Shown piece after piece: positions 11,563 through 22,829 of a stretch of DNA of 64,000 nucleotides (positions are counted from its first letter, which is position 1; every line of letters starts with the position of its first letter). This DNA comes from Platynereis dumerilii. Lineage: Eukaryota > Annelida > Polychaeta > Phyllodocida > Nereididae. The notes under the pieces are model-generated. The model saw only the letters and a list, made by a program, of their open reading frames with translations. It was not told where the DNA came from and made no database searches. The position numbers and the translations under genes are program-made. The stretch lies in assembly GCA_026936325.1 (NCBI GenBank), contig JAPTHN010000018.1, positions 10,807,658-10,871,657 of the forward strand, read 5' to 3'.

Positions 11563-11640
11563 ATAATTATGGATGTTAAATATTAAACATACATATAAAC
11601 AATAGTATAAATGATGCATTGAGATTAAGTAAGACCCCAA
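10860..11640 (+). repeat. Compound CTAT microsatellite with a ~180-bp higher-order unit
   Basis: Four copies of a unique-looking ~83-bp block (starting TATAATTATGGATGTTAAAT at 11021, 11200, 11375 and 11562) alternate with CTAT/CTGT arrays. The spacing is 179, 175 and 187 bp. The blocks look almost identical, while the CTAT tracts differ in length and in CTGT interruptions. So the whole ~180-bp unit was amplified, then the microsatellite part changed length. Confidence 0.95.
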
Positions 11641-13640
11641 TTTGTCTTTTTAAGAAAATCATCACACAGGCCTTATATATATTCTCACAGTGACTGCATG
11701 TATCCTCATGTGTCATTTGCACACAGAAAATAGTTTGGATTGTTTTTAAAGGTATCACCTGATCTCTACGCCATTTCCAAAGCCCCATGTTGAATATGGT
11801 CACATTCATTATGTAACCAAAGTTCGGGGTATATGCAATGACAAGGGCCCACATGGGTAGTATTAATTAAATGTATTCAATATTACTATCACTCTATTTT
11901 ACTAATTTCTGTAATAAAATCAGTGTGAAACTTATAATTATATAGTATTTTGTGTATTTGGCAAAAACCAATTATTTATTTGTCCAATAAATTGAACTGG
12001 AGCTATCAATAAAATACACATCTATTGAGGTATTGAGAGGGGGGGGGGAGTAGGCCGGCAAATTACGCATGACTTGGCAGCAGGCTGGCCAGCTTGCTGC
12101 TTGTCACTTAGCTGGTACTGCCCCGTGCTACACACCCCCCCCCCTTCAAATATTCTGCATAATAATATTTGCTTAGTAGGCCTAACTAAAACTTATCTAT
12201 ATCTGATATTATAATTTCACAGCTGTTTAAAAATAAGCATTTAGTGCACTTAGAATGTAAGGAATAGACATTCAAGATGTATCATTTAATGATAATAGAA
12301 CAGGTGTAGGCCTATTGTACTATTTCTGAATTAAGTTATTCTTATCTTCTAATAGTATTGGCATTCAATTTCTGTGTAAGCCTGTAATTTGCATGATGCT
12401 ACTGATATGTCTAATTGAGCCCTAAAGTAATTTGCAATCAATTTCCTGATCAAATTTATGAAATCCATAATTTCATACAACATCATAATATATATAGTAG
12501 ATAAAATTAAGGCAATCAACCATAGCTGAACAATAGGTTTGTACAAAGCATTGTCATTTTTCTTGCCAAAAATTCTGCAGCACCTCCATGTGTTCACCAC
12601 TAAGGCCAGAGGCCCACTGAGCCCACTGCGTTGCCATAGCAACTTATATTAGCTCAGGCCACCTGGGATTAGTCCGAATTGTTGGCCTCTCCCTTGACTC
12701 CTGGAAAATGGATAATGCTGGCCTTCTTCCTCCTCCTCTATGGCATGACAAGTGACATAACAGAAACTAGGACATATATCCAAACAACAATTTAAAATGA
12801 TGTTAATGTACAAAAGTATATGAAATGCAATTAATGCATGCTTGTCAATATCCAGGGAAACAGCCAGATGCATCGGTCTAAAGCAATTGGCGAGAGAGAG
12901 GGATGTAGCGGTGTGTTGAGCAGCACCCTCGCAAGCCGAGGATGGACTTAAGTAGTTTGGAAACATGAAAAGATGGACAAAAAACAATAAGGTGGAGGTT
13001 TTGACTATAAAATCGTGAATGTGAGAACTATATTAAAGACTGCCTGATGCCACTTTGTCTTGTGAAGTGCGAGTAAAGGGTGTAAAGTTACGTGTATACA
13101 GCAACTTTCATGTCTGTGTATTGAGTGGAAGTTGTTCTATCCTGCCGCAAAAATGTGCGTTAAATCGGCCAACCTGTGCCAATAGCAAAATGACCGGCCA
13201 GCCTGCTGGCGCGGTCATAATAAGTCTGTGGGCCATATGAGTGAAGATAGAGACTGGATACTGTGTGTCATAAATATAACGGATTTGTGGTTTCAACTCT
13301 AATGATATGAAGAGACATTCAGGTTGTATGTAATCAGCCTTTGTCTGGTGCATGCAATCTTATAACCCATGACAAAATCATTTCCATACCATTGGCATTG
13401 GTATTAACAGATAAAATTTATTTTATACCTGTGATCTATACATGAAATTTTGTTGGGACTGCTGACCTCCCATTATTCTATGGACAAGTTTTCTTTGTGG
13501 GAGATTCATGCACATCTCATCTTTAAGTTAATTAAAACTTTCTGTACTACCATATCATGGCAATCTCTGATGACAATACTCTGCATAGTATATTGGCAAG
13601 TTCCCCGTGGCTTCTGATTAATTCACTATTAATAATTATC
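11641..13640. other. No gene seen
   Basis: About 2 kb of AT-rich sequence with a G9 and a C9 homopolymer (near 12040 and 12135). Minus-strand frames at 12349-12642 and 12649-12987 show no recognisable domain. I cannot exclude a host exon here but see no paired splice sites with a convincing frame. Confidence 0.4.
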
Positions 13641-14374
13641 TTTGGATTTGAATTACCATTTTGGTGGCCATCTGAAATTTGAAGCACAAGCATGCTGACA
13701 CACCAAAAAAATAAACTCTAAAATAATTCTTTGACACATACATAGTTTTATTACACACAGAGGTATTCAAACAAAAAGTTAGCTTGATTCAAGAAGAAGA
13801 GGACATTTTTGTATTTCAGCAGTAATTTTTAGTCAGTTATATGGTAGATCATTGGCAATTCTGATTTCTGGAAGCAATGGATGAGCACCATCTTGAATGT
13901 AAGTACATAAATATAGGTCTGACACATCACTGAACATATGAAATTTATTCCTTGACCAAGAAAACATAGGTAAAGGCCCAAATGGCAAGCGTCTGTCACC
14001 TATAGAAGCCGAAATATTCAAATTTTGTATTTTGGTCGCCATTTTGGCCGCCATCTTGAATTTGAAGACCAAATACGATTCTGACACACCAAACAACCTC
14101 ATAAGCAGATTTTGTAATCAACAAAACATAGGTGAAGAACCAGAAGATGTGCTTCTAAAGAGGAAATATGAGTTTTCGTACTTCCTGGTAGCTATCTTCT
14201 GTCAATAAGATTAGAGATAAATGACAATTTTGGATTCTGGCTGCCATCTAAGGTCACCTTTTTGAATTTAATTGCATAAATATAGGTCTGACACATCATT
14301 TAATTTCAGAAATGAATTCTTTGGCCAAGAAAACATAGTAATAGACCAAAACAGTGGGCTTCTATCACAATTTT

Positions 14375-17300
14375 CATTTGCAATTTTGATTTTCATTTGC
14401 AATTTCTAAGCCTTACATGCAAAATCTGTATGAAAAAATCTGACCATCTATTAACTGCATCAGTTCCCTTGGATCAATATGGCTAACTCCGTAAGTGAAA
14501 TTATGTTATCCACTCTGGGGGGTGTCTCACAAAATTCATTACAAAATTATACTGAAATTGATGAAACTAACAATGATGAAGAAGAACCTCAATTGCTTCA
14601 ATGTTCTCCCTATTATGATGACAGTGATCTGTGTAAACTTCTGGCTGACAAGTGTAAAACCTTTAAATGTCTAAGTTTAAACATTCAAAGCTTGAGTGCA
14701 AAAATTGATGAATTAAAGATTTATCTTGAATCCTTGAAGCAATCAGGTTGTTGGTTTGATGCCATTTTGATCCAAGAGACTTGGCTCAACGACAGTCACG
14801 ATCTGTCTCGCTTTCAAATTGAAAATTATTATTTTATTTCCAAACCTTATCGTATCTCCTCACATGGAGGCCTGGCAATTTATATTCACAAAGAAATCAA
14901 ATATGAAGTACTCAATATCTCAGATAGCCAATCGAATATATGGGAAGGCCAATTTCTTAAATTAATTCTGAATAATAAATACCTTACCTTGGGCAATATA
15001 TATCGACCACCAAAGGACTTAAATGAAAACTACTCTATTTTCATTGAAGAATTTAGTGCTTGTCTGAAGGGTTTGCAGGATGAAGTGTTGATTGGTGGGG
15101 ACTTTAACATTGACCTGTTGAAGATTAAGGATAAGCCTGTAATTAGTGAATATTTCGATTCAATAATAAGTAGTGGTTTCATTCCTAAGATCACTCTCCC
15201 CACAAGACTCTCGAAAATGCGTGGCTCCCTTATTGATAACTTCTTAAGCAAGATATCCCATGACTTTAGTAAAAGTTCAGCGGGAATAATGACTTCAAAA
15301 ATTTCAGATCACCAACCCTATTTTATCTGCTTAGATTACCTTAAGATCAAGACCAAATACTTACCAAAATATGTCAAGGTTACATACTGCAATGATACAA
15401 CTATATCAAATCTCAATTACTTTTTACAAAATTCTAATATTCTCAATAAACTAGATTGTGACATTGATGTAAACGCTAATTATACTATTCTTGCAGAGAT
15501 AATTGAAAATGGCCTCAACAAGCATATCCCAACAAAAGTTGTCAAATTCAATAAGCACAGACATAAGAAAACCAAGTGGATAACTAGAGGTTTAATTAAG
15601 TCCATATCTTTTAGAGACAAACTGTACAGGAAACTCAAGTCTACACCAACAGACTCTCTTATGTATGATCAGCTGAAAGAAAACTTGCAGTCTTATAATA
15701 AAATGCTCAGAAGACTTATCCAATCAGCCAAATCAGACTATTATAGAAATAAGTTCTCCAAATTCAAGTCAGACATTAAAAATACTTGGTCTACCATAAA
15801 AGAAATCATGAATAAATGTGAAGATAAACGTGCCATTCCAGATTATTTCATCATCCACAATAACAAAATATCTGACAAACAGGAAATAGTGAATAACTTC
15901 AATAACTATTTTGCTAATATAGGCCCTGAACTTGCAGCAAATATACCACCCTTACCGAATCAACACTTTTCAGACTACATTCAAAATCCTTTCCCTGATG
16001 TTCTCACTTTTCGCCCTATAACTGAAGCTGATGTGGAAAAAGCAATAAACTCTCTCAAAAGTAAGTCTAGCACTGGTCATGATAGAGTGTCCAGTATTCT
16101 TCTCAAACAAATTAAATTATCACTTATTCCTCCCCTTCGATTTATTATAAATCAGTCATTAATGAGTGGTATTTTCCCTGACTTGCTAAAGGTAGCTAAA
16201 ATATTTCCAGTGTACAAGAAAGAAGATGTTCATTCCATAACAAACTACCGTCCGATTTCTATACTGCCCACCATTTCCAAAATCTTTGAAAAGATCATGT
16301 TTAGCCAGTTGCACAAATTCTTTAAAGATAATGAGCTATATAATAACAACCAATACGGATTTAGAGAATCACATTCAACCGAACATGCAGCCATTGAATT
16401 AGTAGATAGAGTAATCAATAAATTAGATAATAATGAATTACCTTTAGCTATCTTCATGGACCTAAGTAAAGCTTTCGATACTATTAATCATGACATTCTT
16501 CTCCAAAAACTGAGCTATTATGGTATTAGAAATGAAGCCCTATCACTGCTGAAAAGTTATCTTTCCAATCGTAAACAATATGTTGAATTAGATGGTACTA
16601 AATCCGATTTTGCAAACATTAAAACAGGCGTCCCACAGGGTTCCATTCTGGGGCCATTATTATTCATTATCTACATTAACGATATATCTTTAGCTAGTGA
16701 TCTTTTTAAGACAATTACTTATGCTGATGACACCACCCTCTTTGTTTCCTTCTCAATGGCTAATGCTTCTTCTAATCCCTCTACAGAAACAATAAATTCC
16801 GAACTGAAGAAATATATAGACTGGCTTCAACTAAATGCTCTTTCTCTTAATGAACAAAAGACCAAATGCATGCTCTTCACGACCCTAAATAAAGCAACTA
16901 ATCCTCCACTCTTAACAATAAATAGTAAACCAATTCAATATGTTTCCAAATTTGATTTCTTAGGCATTACAATAGACAAAAACTTGAAATGGTCAGGGCA
17001 CACAGAGAAAATATCTTCCAAAATATCAAAAGTTACTGGAGTTCTCTGCCACTTACGAAAAATCCTCCCTCTTGAAATTCTGAAAATGATTTACAACTCC
17101 TTGATCAATCCTCATCTTCAATATGGTATTTTATGCTGGGGCACCAAAGCCAAAAGAATCACTAAGTTACAAAAGAAAGCAATTCGAATAATTACAAACT
17201 CAAAATTTAATGCGCATACCCAACCTTTATTTAAAAAACAGAACATCCTGACAATAGGTGACCTATACAAATCAAAGCTACTCAGGTTTTACTTCAGATT

Positions 17301-18120
17301 AGCCCATGAAAAACTCCCACAATATTTCTCATCTTTCCAAATAATCAGACAGCGTGACACTCATCATAGACTCACCCGAAATAACGCTTTTTTAACTTTG
17401 AGAGTAAATCACAACTTTGCCGAACACTGCATAAGATACCAACTACCAAGACTGCTAAATGAAACTCCCAACAATATATTAGAAAAAATATATACTCATA
17501 GTGAACTTGGTTTCAAACTATATGTGAAAAAATTCCTAATCAATAACTATCAAGAAATCTGCCACCTAACTCATTGCTATGTCTGTAATCGGCGATAGTT
17601 TTTGAAAAACAATTTTTTAATTTTTTTATTATTTCTATTTATTTATTTATTTTATTTTATTTTATTTATTTATTTTTTTTTTTTTCAACATAAGCTTATA
17701 TATTTCGATACTTGGCTTTATATTTGTCTGCATTCACCATGTCCCCGTCATTCAATCACATATCCCCAACCCCCCACCCCCCTCATCTCATTTACTCATT
17801 TTCCTCATTGCACTCAGTTGAAAAGATGAGATTTTCTTTTTTTCCCCACTGATCTGTTTGTGTTCAAACCCTAAACGTGCCTTATATGAACTGTACATGT
17901 GATTTATTTTCTTATGCTATGGAATGTAGGGTGGGTCCTCATGTTAGCGCCTTTGTTTAGGCTTAATGAGGCCCTCCTGGCCTGTAACTTTATTTATCAT
18001 TACAATCTGTTATCTGTTATACTTACATATATATATATATATTTGATACATGTATGCTTATTTCTTAATCTGTATAGTTATGTGGTCGAATAAAAGAAAT
18101 ATCTATCTATATCTATCTAT
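14375..18120 (+). mobile_element. Near-intact CR1/L2/Daphne-group LINE
   Basis: A non-LTR retrotransposon of about 3.75 kb: roughly 100 bp of leader, a single long ORF (14479-17598), a T-rich then mixed 3' UTR, and an ATCT/ATCTAT tail near 18090-18120 after 'gaataaaag'. Both boundaries are set by the interrupted tandem array. No ORF1 precedes the polymerase ORF. Either the family lacks one or this copy is 5'-truncated just upstream of ORF2. The uninterrupted ORF suggests recent insertion. Microsatellite tails rather than poly(A) are known in the CR1/L2 group. No clear target duplication was found. Confidence 0.85.
14479..17598 (+). CDS. LINE ORF2: apurinic-like endonuclease + reverse transcriptase (1039 aa)
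   Basis: The protein nicks target DNA and reverse-transcribes its own RNA at the nick. Residues about 60-285 form the endonuclease/exonuclease/phosphatase domain: catalytic E100 in IQETW, the GGDFN motif around D208, and the SDH motif at 276-278. The reverse transcriptase spans about 550-800: NYRPISIL near 589, the MDLSKAFD motif with D661 and D667, GVPQGS at 717-722 and the catalytic YADD at 748-751. A C-terminal region of about 240 residues with a Cys/His cluster near the end (CHLTHCYVC) completes it. The ATG at 14479 gives a full N-terminal extension. No stop or frameshift interrupts 1039 codons, and all catalytic residues I can check are present. Assignment to the Jockey-type CR1/L2/Daphne group is from motif style; the exact clade is uncertain. 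Confidence 0.95.
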   Translation: MANSVSEIMLSTLGGVSQNSLQNYTEIDETNNDEEEPQLLQCSPYYDDSDLCKLLADKCKTFKCLSLNIQSLSAKIDELKIYLESLKQSGCWFDAILIQETWLNDSHDLSRFQIENYYFISKPYRISSHGGLAIYIHKEIKYEVLNISDSQSNIWEGQFLKLILNNKYLTLGNIYRPPKDLNENYSIFIEEFSACLKGLQDEVLIGGDFNIDLLKIKDKPVISEYFDSIISSGFIPKITLPTRLSKMRGSLIDNFLSKISHDFSKSSAGIMTSKISDHQPYFICLDYLKIKTKYLPKYVKVTYCNDTTISNLNYFLQNSNILNKLDCDIDVNANYTILAEIIENGLNKHIPTKVVKFNKHRHKKTKWITRGLIKSISFRDKLYRKLKSTPTDSLMYDQLKENLQSYNKMLRRLIQSAKSDYYRNKFSKFKSDIKNTWSTIKEIMNKCEDKRAIPDYFIIHNNKISDKQEIVNNFNNYFANIGPELAANIPPLPNQHFSDYIQNPFPDVLTFRPITEADVEKAINSLKSKSSTGHDRVSSILLKQIKLSLIPPLRFIINQSLMSGIFPDLLKVAKIFPVYKKEDVHSITNYRPISILPTISKIFEKIMFSQLHKFFKDNELYNNNQYGFRESHSTEHAAIELVDRVINKLDNNELPLAIFMDLSKAFDTINHDILLQKLSYYGIRNEALSLLKSYLSNRKQYVELDGTKSDFANIKTGVPQGSILGPLLFIIYINDISLASDLFKTITYADDTTLFVSFSMANASSNPSTETINSELKKYIDWLQLNALSLNEQKTKCMLFTTLNKATNPPLLTINSKPIQYVSKFDFLGITIDKNLKWSGHTEKISSKISKVTGVLCHLRKILPLEILKMIYNSLINPHLQYGILCWGTKAKRITKLQKKAIRIITNSKFNAHTQPLFKKQNILTIGDLYKSKLLRFYFRLAHEKLPQYFSSFQIIRQRDTHHRLTRNNAFLTLRVNHNFAEHCIRYQLPRLLNETPNNILEKIYTHSELGFKLYVKKFLINNYQEICHLTHCYVCNRR

Positions 18121-18504
18121 AATAAGAAACTGAAATACTCAATTTTTTGGCATTTTTGCCACCATTTTGGACACCATGATGTCGCCATCTTGAATTTGAG
18201 GGACATATATCCTTTGAACACACCTCACAACCTCATAATCAGATTCTGTGGCCCAAAATACATAGGTATAGACCCAAAAAGTGTGCTTTTATAACTATTA
18301 GAAGAGGAGATAACAGATTTTATATTTTCGGCGGCCATCTTGGACACCATCTTGAATTACGGACAATGCTCAAGGGTGCCAAGTGGGCACCCGGCAGATT
18401 CTTAATCTACTCATTCTAAGCTTTCAAACGAGCCCAAGAACAAAACTATAGACCACATTTGAAGGTACCCCCCAAAATTTGGATTTGGCTGCTGGACTAT
18501 TACT

Positions 18505-19080
18505 ACAGTGTTTCTGAAAAGTTTCTGCAGCAAAACCTGTAATTCTGTAGGAGTTATGCAGCTTGGGAGGTTTTATGCAATTCTGCAAAAAACAGCAGAA
18601 TTCTGCAGTTTCAAAAAAATCTGTAGGAAGCTGCAGAATTCTGCAGTTCTGCAGCTCCCTGCATGATCTCTGAACCTCTGTTACTTCCTGTAGGTTATTG
18701 CCATGCATCTTCAAAGTTAAGACCTCTCTGACATGGGGCTTGCCACTACTAAGGAAACATGGTTTTGGGGGTTGGTTTGGGGGGTTGTGGTTTGGGGGGT
18801 CGGGATTTTGGTAGTCCTCAGTCATTGCAGTGTTTCTTAAAAGTTTCTGCAGCAAAATCCATAATTCTGGAGGAGTTATGCAGCTTGAAAGGTTTTATGC
18901 ACTTCTGCAAAAGTCTACATAATTCTGCAGAAAACTGCAGAATTCTGCAGTTCTGCAAAAAAACAGCAGAATTCTTCAGTTCTGCAAAAAACTGCATGCA
19001 GAATTCTGCAAAAAACTACAGAATTTTGCAGTTCTGCAGGAAGCTGCAGAATTCTGAAGTTCTACCAGGTAGCAGTTTCA
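18505..19080 (+). repeat. GCAGAATTCTGC minisatellite with ~320-bp duplication
   Basis: Short units such as CTGCAGAATTCTGCAG and 'ttctgcaaaaaactgcag' cluster here. A larger block ('cagtgtttctgaaaagtttctgcagcaaaa') starting near 18508 recurs near 18828, about 320 bp later, so the short-unit array was duplicated together with unique flank. Many units are self-complementary palindromes containing PstI (CTGCAG) and EcoRI (GAATTC) sites. Frames running through it are unit artefacts. Confidence 0.85.
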
Positions 19081-19099
19081 AGTTTGTGGAATGACCTTT

Positions 19100-20790
19100 A
19101 TCAAAATAAACCATGGACGTTCTGCCTCTCTGCTCGGCCAATTCTCAACCGAATTTCATTCAGAAAAAGTTTCAGGTACCCTACAACCAGCAGTGGCTCA
19201 ACTACCATGGGGGCTGGGTAGGGCTGCCCTACGGGCCCCCACCCCTCAGGGGGCCCCCACCCCTCAAGGGAGGCCCCCACTCCCAAAGTGGGGTAAAAAA
19301 ATTAAAAGCAAAATAGAAAATTATTAAATTCCATTAGGGGTCAATCATGGATGAATTAGCATTGTATCTGCATTAATTTCTAAAGAAGTGACACGTCAAA
19401 TATAAGACAACTAGGTAACCAAAACCTCTGAAGTGGGGCCTGGGGCCCTTTAAATTATCTAACGTCGGTTTGATACAATTATAGAATATAATACATTATT
19501 GGTCCAAAAAATGTTGAATTCCTTTAGGGGCCCCCACAGATAAAAAAATATATAAGCTTTCTTTCAAAAGAAGGGACACATCAAACAAAATTGAAAGAGG
19601 TGGCGCAGTGGCTCAACTACCTGAAAATGTTGCAATAGTTATGGGGCAACCCTGCAGTCTTTTAACATGAATGAGGGATTAGTGGGGGCCCTTTAAAGTA
19701 AGTCTATAAGTCACGAAGGCAGAATTATATATCTTAAAAATGTTGGATTAGTTCGGGGCCAACAGAATCTTTCACCATGAATGAGGTATTAGTGCGAGCC
19801 CTTCAAAGTGGGTCCAAAAGTGAGGCAGGCAGAATTATGTCTCTGAAAAATGTTGGAACAGTTCGGGGGCCCCCAGAGTCTTTCAACATGAAAGTGGCTG
19901 TAATGTTTAGTGTATAGATGGTGGTGAACTTATTAGGATGAAATGTTTAATAATCTTAGTATATGCTTGCGGAAAGTTGAAAAAAAAACCCAGTCATTTC
20001 AGTATGTCAAATTGTCAATGAAATAAGATAATGTGGTAGTGGTTAGACAATATCTATATTTATTTGTTTGTGTACATCTGACTGCTGTGCAAGGCCCCTC
20101 AGTGGTGGACTAAAGTAACTTGAGATTGATCAAATTTTAGTTTGTACTGATAAGGTAATATTAAATAGGCATGATAAACTGTGTCTGAGTCTGACTGAGT
20201 CTTTTATGCTTTTCCAAGTGTAGGGCTGTAGGCACATTAGTGAAATCTGTGGGCTTTAATTGAGTACATACTTCTCAATCTACCCTGGTAGCCTACCTAA
20301 TTTCACATAAATCAGACAGGCACTAGCCAATGATATATTTAGCTGAAACAAGAATAGAAGATTTGTCCAATAAACCAACATAAATTTTCAACCGATGACC
20401 AGCCCTATTAAATGACGTCCGATTGTGCAGGTAGGGGCCCCCAGCCTTCCTGTTCCTACGGGCCCCACAACCTCTAGTTGAGCCCCTGACAACCAGGTCT
20501 ATAGAATGCAGTAGTCAGTCTTTGTCCATAGTTGTTTCTTTTCGCCGTATGACACATTTTTCGGCGATCGGTCAGCTCGCAAAAATGTCATTTTTCAGTG
20601 CTCTGTAAAAATAAACTTCCATGGACGTTTTGCCTCTCTGTTCGGTCAATTCTCAACCAAATTTCATTCAGAAAAAAGTTTCAGGTACCCTACAACTAGG
20701 TCTATAGACTGCAGTCTTTGAACGTCGTTGTTTCTTTTTGCCGTACGACACATTTTTCGGCGAACGGACAGCTCGCAAAAATGTCATTTT
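19100..20790 (+). repeat. Two tandem ~180-bp units, the first split by a hAT-like element
   Basis: Unit 1 (about 19105-19190 and 20497-20605) and unit 2 (about 20606-20790) share 'ccatggacgttttgcctctctg', 'caattctcaacc.aatttcattcagaaaaa', 'tttcaggtaccctacaac', 'aggtctatag' and 'cacatttttcggcga', all in order. Unit 2 has 'ctacaactaggtctatag' with no insertion and thus shows the pre-insertion site. Confidence 0.85.
19191..20488. mobile_element. 1298-bp non-autonomous hAT-like element, copy 1
   Basis: The ends are CAGTGGCTCAACTA on the left and the inverted CAGGGGCTCAACTA on the right. The 8-bp target duplication acaaccag at 19183-19190 and 20489-20496 is perfect. CAG...CTG termini and an 8-bp duplication are hAT hallmarks. 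There is no transposase ORF. The terminal phrase CAGTGGCTCAACTACC recurs inside at 19606-19621. A nearly identical copy of the same length lies at 28925-30222. The few differences I can see are single-base changes and homopolymer length, so amplification was recent and an active transposase probably exists elsewhere in the genome. Confidence 0.92.
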
Positions 20791-20834
20791 ACAAGCTGAA
20801 GTTCTAATTCATTGCAGATGAGCATCAAAACCCA

Positions 20835-20910
20835 AGTTTTCTGCAGAATTCTGCAGTTTTCTGCAGAATTCTGCAGTTTTTTGCAGAACTGCAGAATTTA
20901 TTGCAGATAT
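20835..20910 (+). repeat. Short block of GCAGAATTCTGC units
   Basis: Four or so units of 'ttctgcagaattctgcag' type, the same motif as at 18505-19080 but 1.8 kb away across the hAT copy and the ~180-bp units. Confidence 0.8.
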
Positions 20911-21274
20911 GCAGGTGCAGGAAGAAATTTAAGTGTACTGAGATATTCTATTGATTCTGTTGAAAGCTTAGACAAAATGGAATAACAATCAAATTGTATC
21001 TTTATCAAATCATATTAATTGTCATGCACTGATGGCTATATTTCATAAAGTTACAAAAAAGATGCATCATGGACATCAGTGGATTCAGACCTAGATCGAC
21101 AAGTCTATCTAACTTCATGGTCTGGGGGCGGGCGAGTGGGCAAGCCCCGCCCCCTCACGGAAATGCACGAAGCGAGCGAGAGAGACTGATGATTCGGTCT
21201 AATTCAGACCATGCAATGGCTTTACTGCTTGTCCCCCACATTTTACAAGAAAATTACGCCCCTGCAGCTCTTAC
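20911..21274. other. Intron or intergenic sequence, no gene seen
   Basis: Includes a GC-rich island near 21125-21165 (gggggcgggcg... / ...gccccgcccc) that is partly self-complementary. On the minus strand this is downstream of the splice donor at 21274 and so would be intron. I could not find the next exon. Confidence 0.4.
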
Positions 21275-21991
21275 CTCAAGTATTTCAGTCCATCGAGGGC
21301 ATCTTCCTCGATCGCTCCTTTTTCCTGCAAATGTTTCTTGATATTCTCTACATTCTTCTTCAATTGCTGCAATTTCAAAGCATCGGTTGTAATGGTGACT
21401 GATACAGATTTCTGCCACCAGAGAAACCAAGTGTAAGGAGTCACTTTGTTGTTATCCTTGATGTTTACATTCTTGGATGTTATCAATCCAGACATGAGAT
21501 CCCAAAGTGTGTCTGTTCCTGCAATTAAGTCTGGTATTTTTTCCCACACCTCACCAATTTGCAACTTTTCCAATAGTCTATGAAGTGGAGTTTTGTCCTC
21601 TCCATCCATATGATCACAGAGGGCTGGATTAGTTTTCACTATTTCAAGACAATTTCTCACAATGAGTCCCATGATAGAGGAGAGATGACTTGAACCACCT
21701 TCAAGTATTTTACCTGGAACATTATTGATGACATCAGTTAATATGCTTTCTTTATCCTCTCGTACTCCTAATTTCTTGAATGCTTCCTCCAGAAAAGTTG
21801 AAACTGAGGGCATCAATGACTCTGACAGATGAGAACTAAACTCTTCTAGAAAGAAGGTAAAAGCAGTTGTTGGCATTTTCATCAGGCAAAAAGGGTCTGC
21901 TCCTTCTTTGATGAGAAATGTCAGTATCCCCACAAAATGTGAATTCCACTCCATGCTAATTTCACAGTTTTCGAAGTAGTCCCACAAAATT
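21275..21991 (-). CDS. Host gene internal exon (ankyrin-like segments), 717 bp
   Basis: A 717-base open exon with a good acceptor (...ttattcggttgcag|AATTTTG, exon start 21991) and a strong donor (TTGAG|GTAAGA, exon end 21275). The in-frame TAA belongs to the donor, so the frame is not a complete protein. The encoded 238 full codons begin ILWDYFENCEISMEW. Three stretches look like diverged ankyrin repeats: FLIKEGADPFCLMKMPTTAF near the start, DGEDKTPLHRLLE in the middle and NIKDNNKVTPYTWF later. The C-terminal part (QQLKKNVENIKKHLQEK) could be a coiled coil. Both introns are phase 2. It may be part of an expanded ankyrin/NLR-type receptor family, but no NACHT or kinase motif is seen, so function is not assigned. 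Being a pseudogene piece cannot be excluded. Confidence 0.65.
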
Positions 21992-22829
21992 CTGCAACCG
22001 AATAAAGATAATTAATCAATGATCACCTGACTGTAACATAAAAGAGACAAAGCAGACACCAAAAATGAATAGATACAAGATATTCAGTACAGATAAAGCA
22101 AACAGGAAAAATTACACAAATATCACATTGTCTATATAATCTGGTTACTTTTGAGAATATCCAGCATTGCATTTTTTTACAGGGCAAAGTATACCATCTC
22201 AATGCAACAGATCGATTATAATATCAACAGCCTACTTGTAACTTTTTCGAAAAAATTATTTTCATCAATATGAGTAACAAACATTATTAGCAAAATTTCT
22301 ACGAGATCTGTTTGAATTACCTGAAGAATGAATACATTCATTAATATTTCCTTCTGTGTTTAATACTGTTTATGTTGAAAAATAAACTAGTTCTTTTATT
22401 ATTCCGGTATATATGTAAAAATGTAGATATGTTACATTGTTATTCTAGTTTGCTTTGTTCTGTTTTGACGGACATATAACCCCAATGGGCTGGGTGGTTT
22501 TTCATTTATTTTTTAAAATACTTAATATGATATAGTTGTATATCATATGTATATAATGTATAAAATTTAAAAAATGTACATCATTTCATTAATTCACTTT
22601 GTTATACTGGGGAAAATTGGCAAATAATGCGGCAATTCTTCTCAACAAAATTGTCTAACTGTTATTACTTATCCTGAAGCAACAGTAGTAGTTTTTGGGA
22701 ATTATTCTATCTCAAACCAACAAATTATATCCTTTTGTTTACATCGATATCTTGAGTTTTGCTTAAACTGCCTGCAATTGAAATATATTTTCTCAAAGCA
22801 TCAAATATAGTGAAAATTGAGATACATAC
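21992..22829 (-). other. Probable intron of the ankyrin-like gene
   Basis: AT-rich sequence between the two proposed exons with no ORF. Contains an AT-rich stretch with 'tatatcatatgtatataatgtata' character near 22530-22565. No transposon ends were recognised. Confidence 0.45.

Larger units (their letters stand above)
13640..18400. repeat. Old ~160-220-bp tandem array, interrupted by the LINE
   Basis: Diverged units carry the ordered phrases 'gccatcttgaatttgaa', 'ctgacacaccaa', 'aacctcataa.cagatt', 'aaaacataggta' and 'gtgcttctat'. Starts of the first phrase lie near 13668, 13887, 14048, 14250 and, beyond the LINE, 18182 and 18345. The LINE (about 14375-18120) sits inside one unit: the sequence before it ends at 'gggcttctatcac' and the sequence after it resumes with the equivalent of 'tatagaagccgaaatattc'. 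The array therefore predates the LINE. Confidence 0.75.

Noticed and set aside
12349-12987. Two adjacent minus-strand frames of 97 and 112 codons as a host gene
   Set aside because: No domain, no convincing splice sites and no repeat of the frame elsewhere; length is within chance for AT-rich DNA on careful reading.
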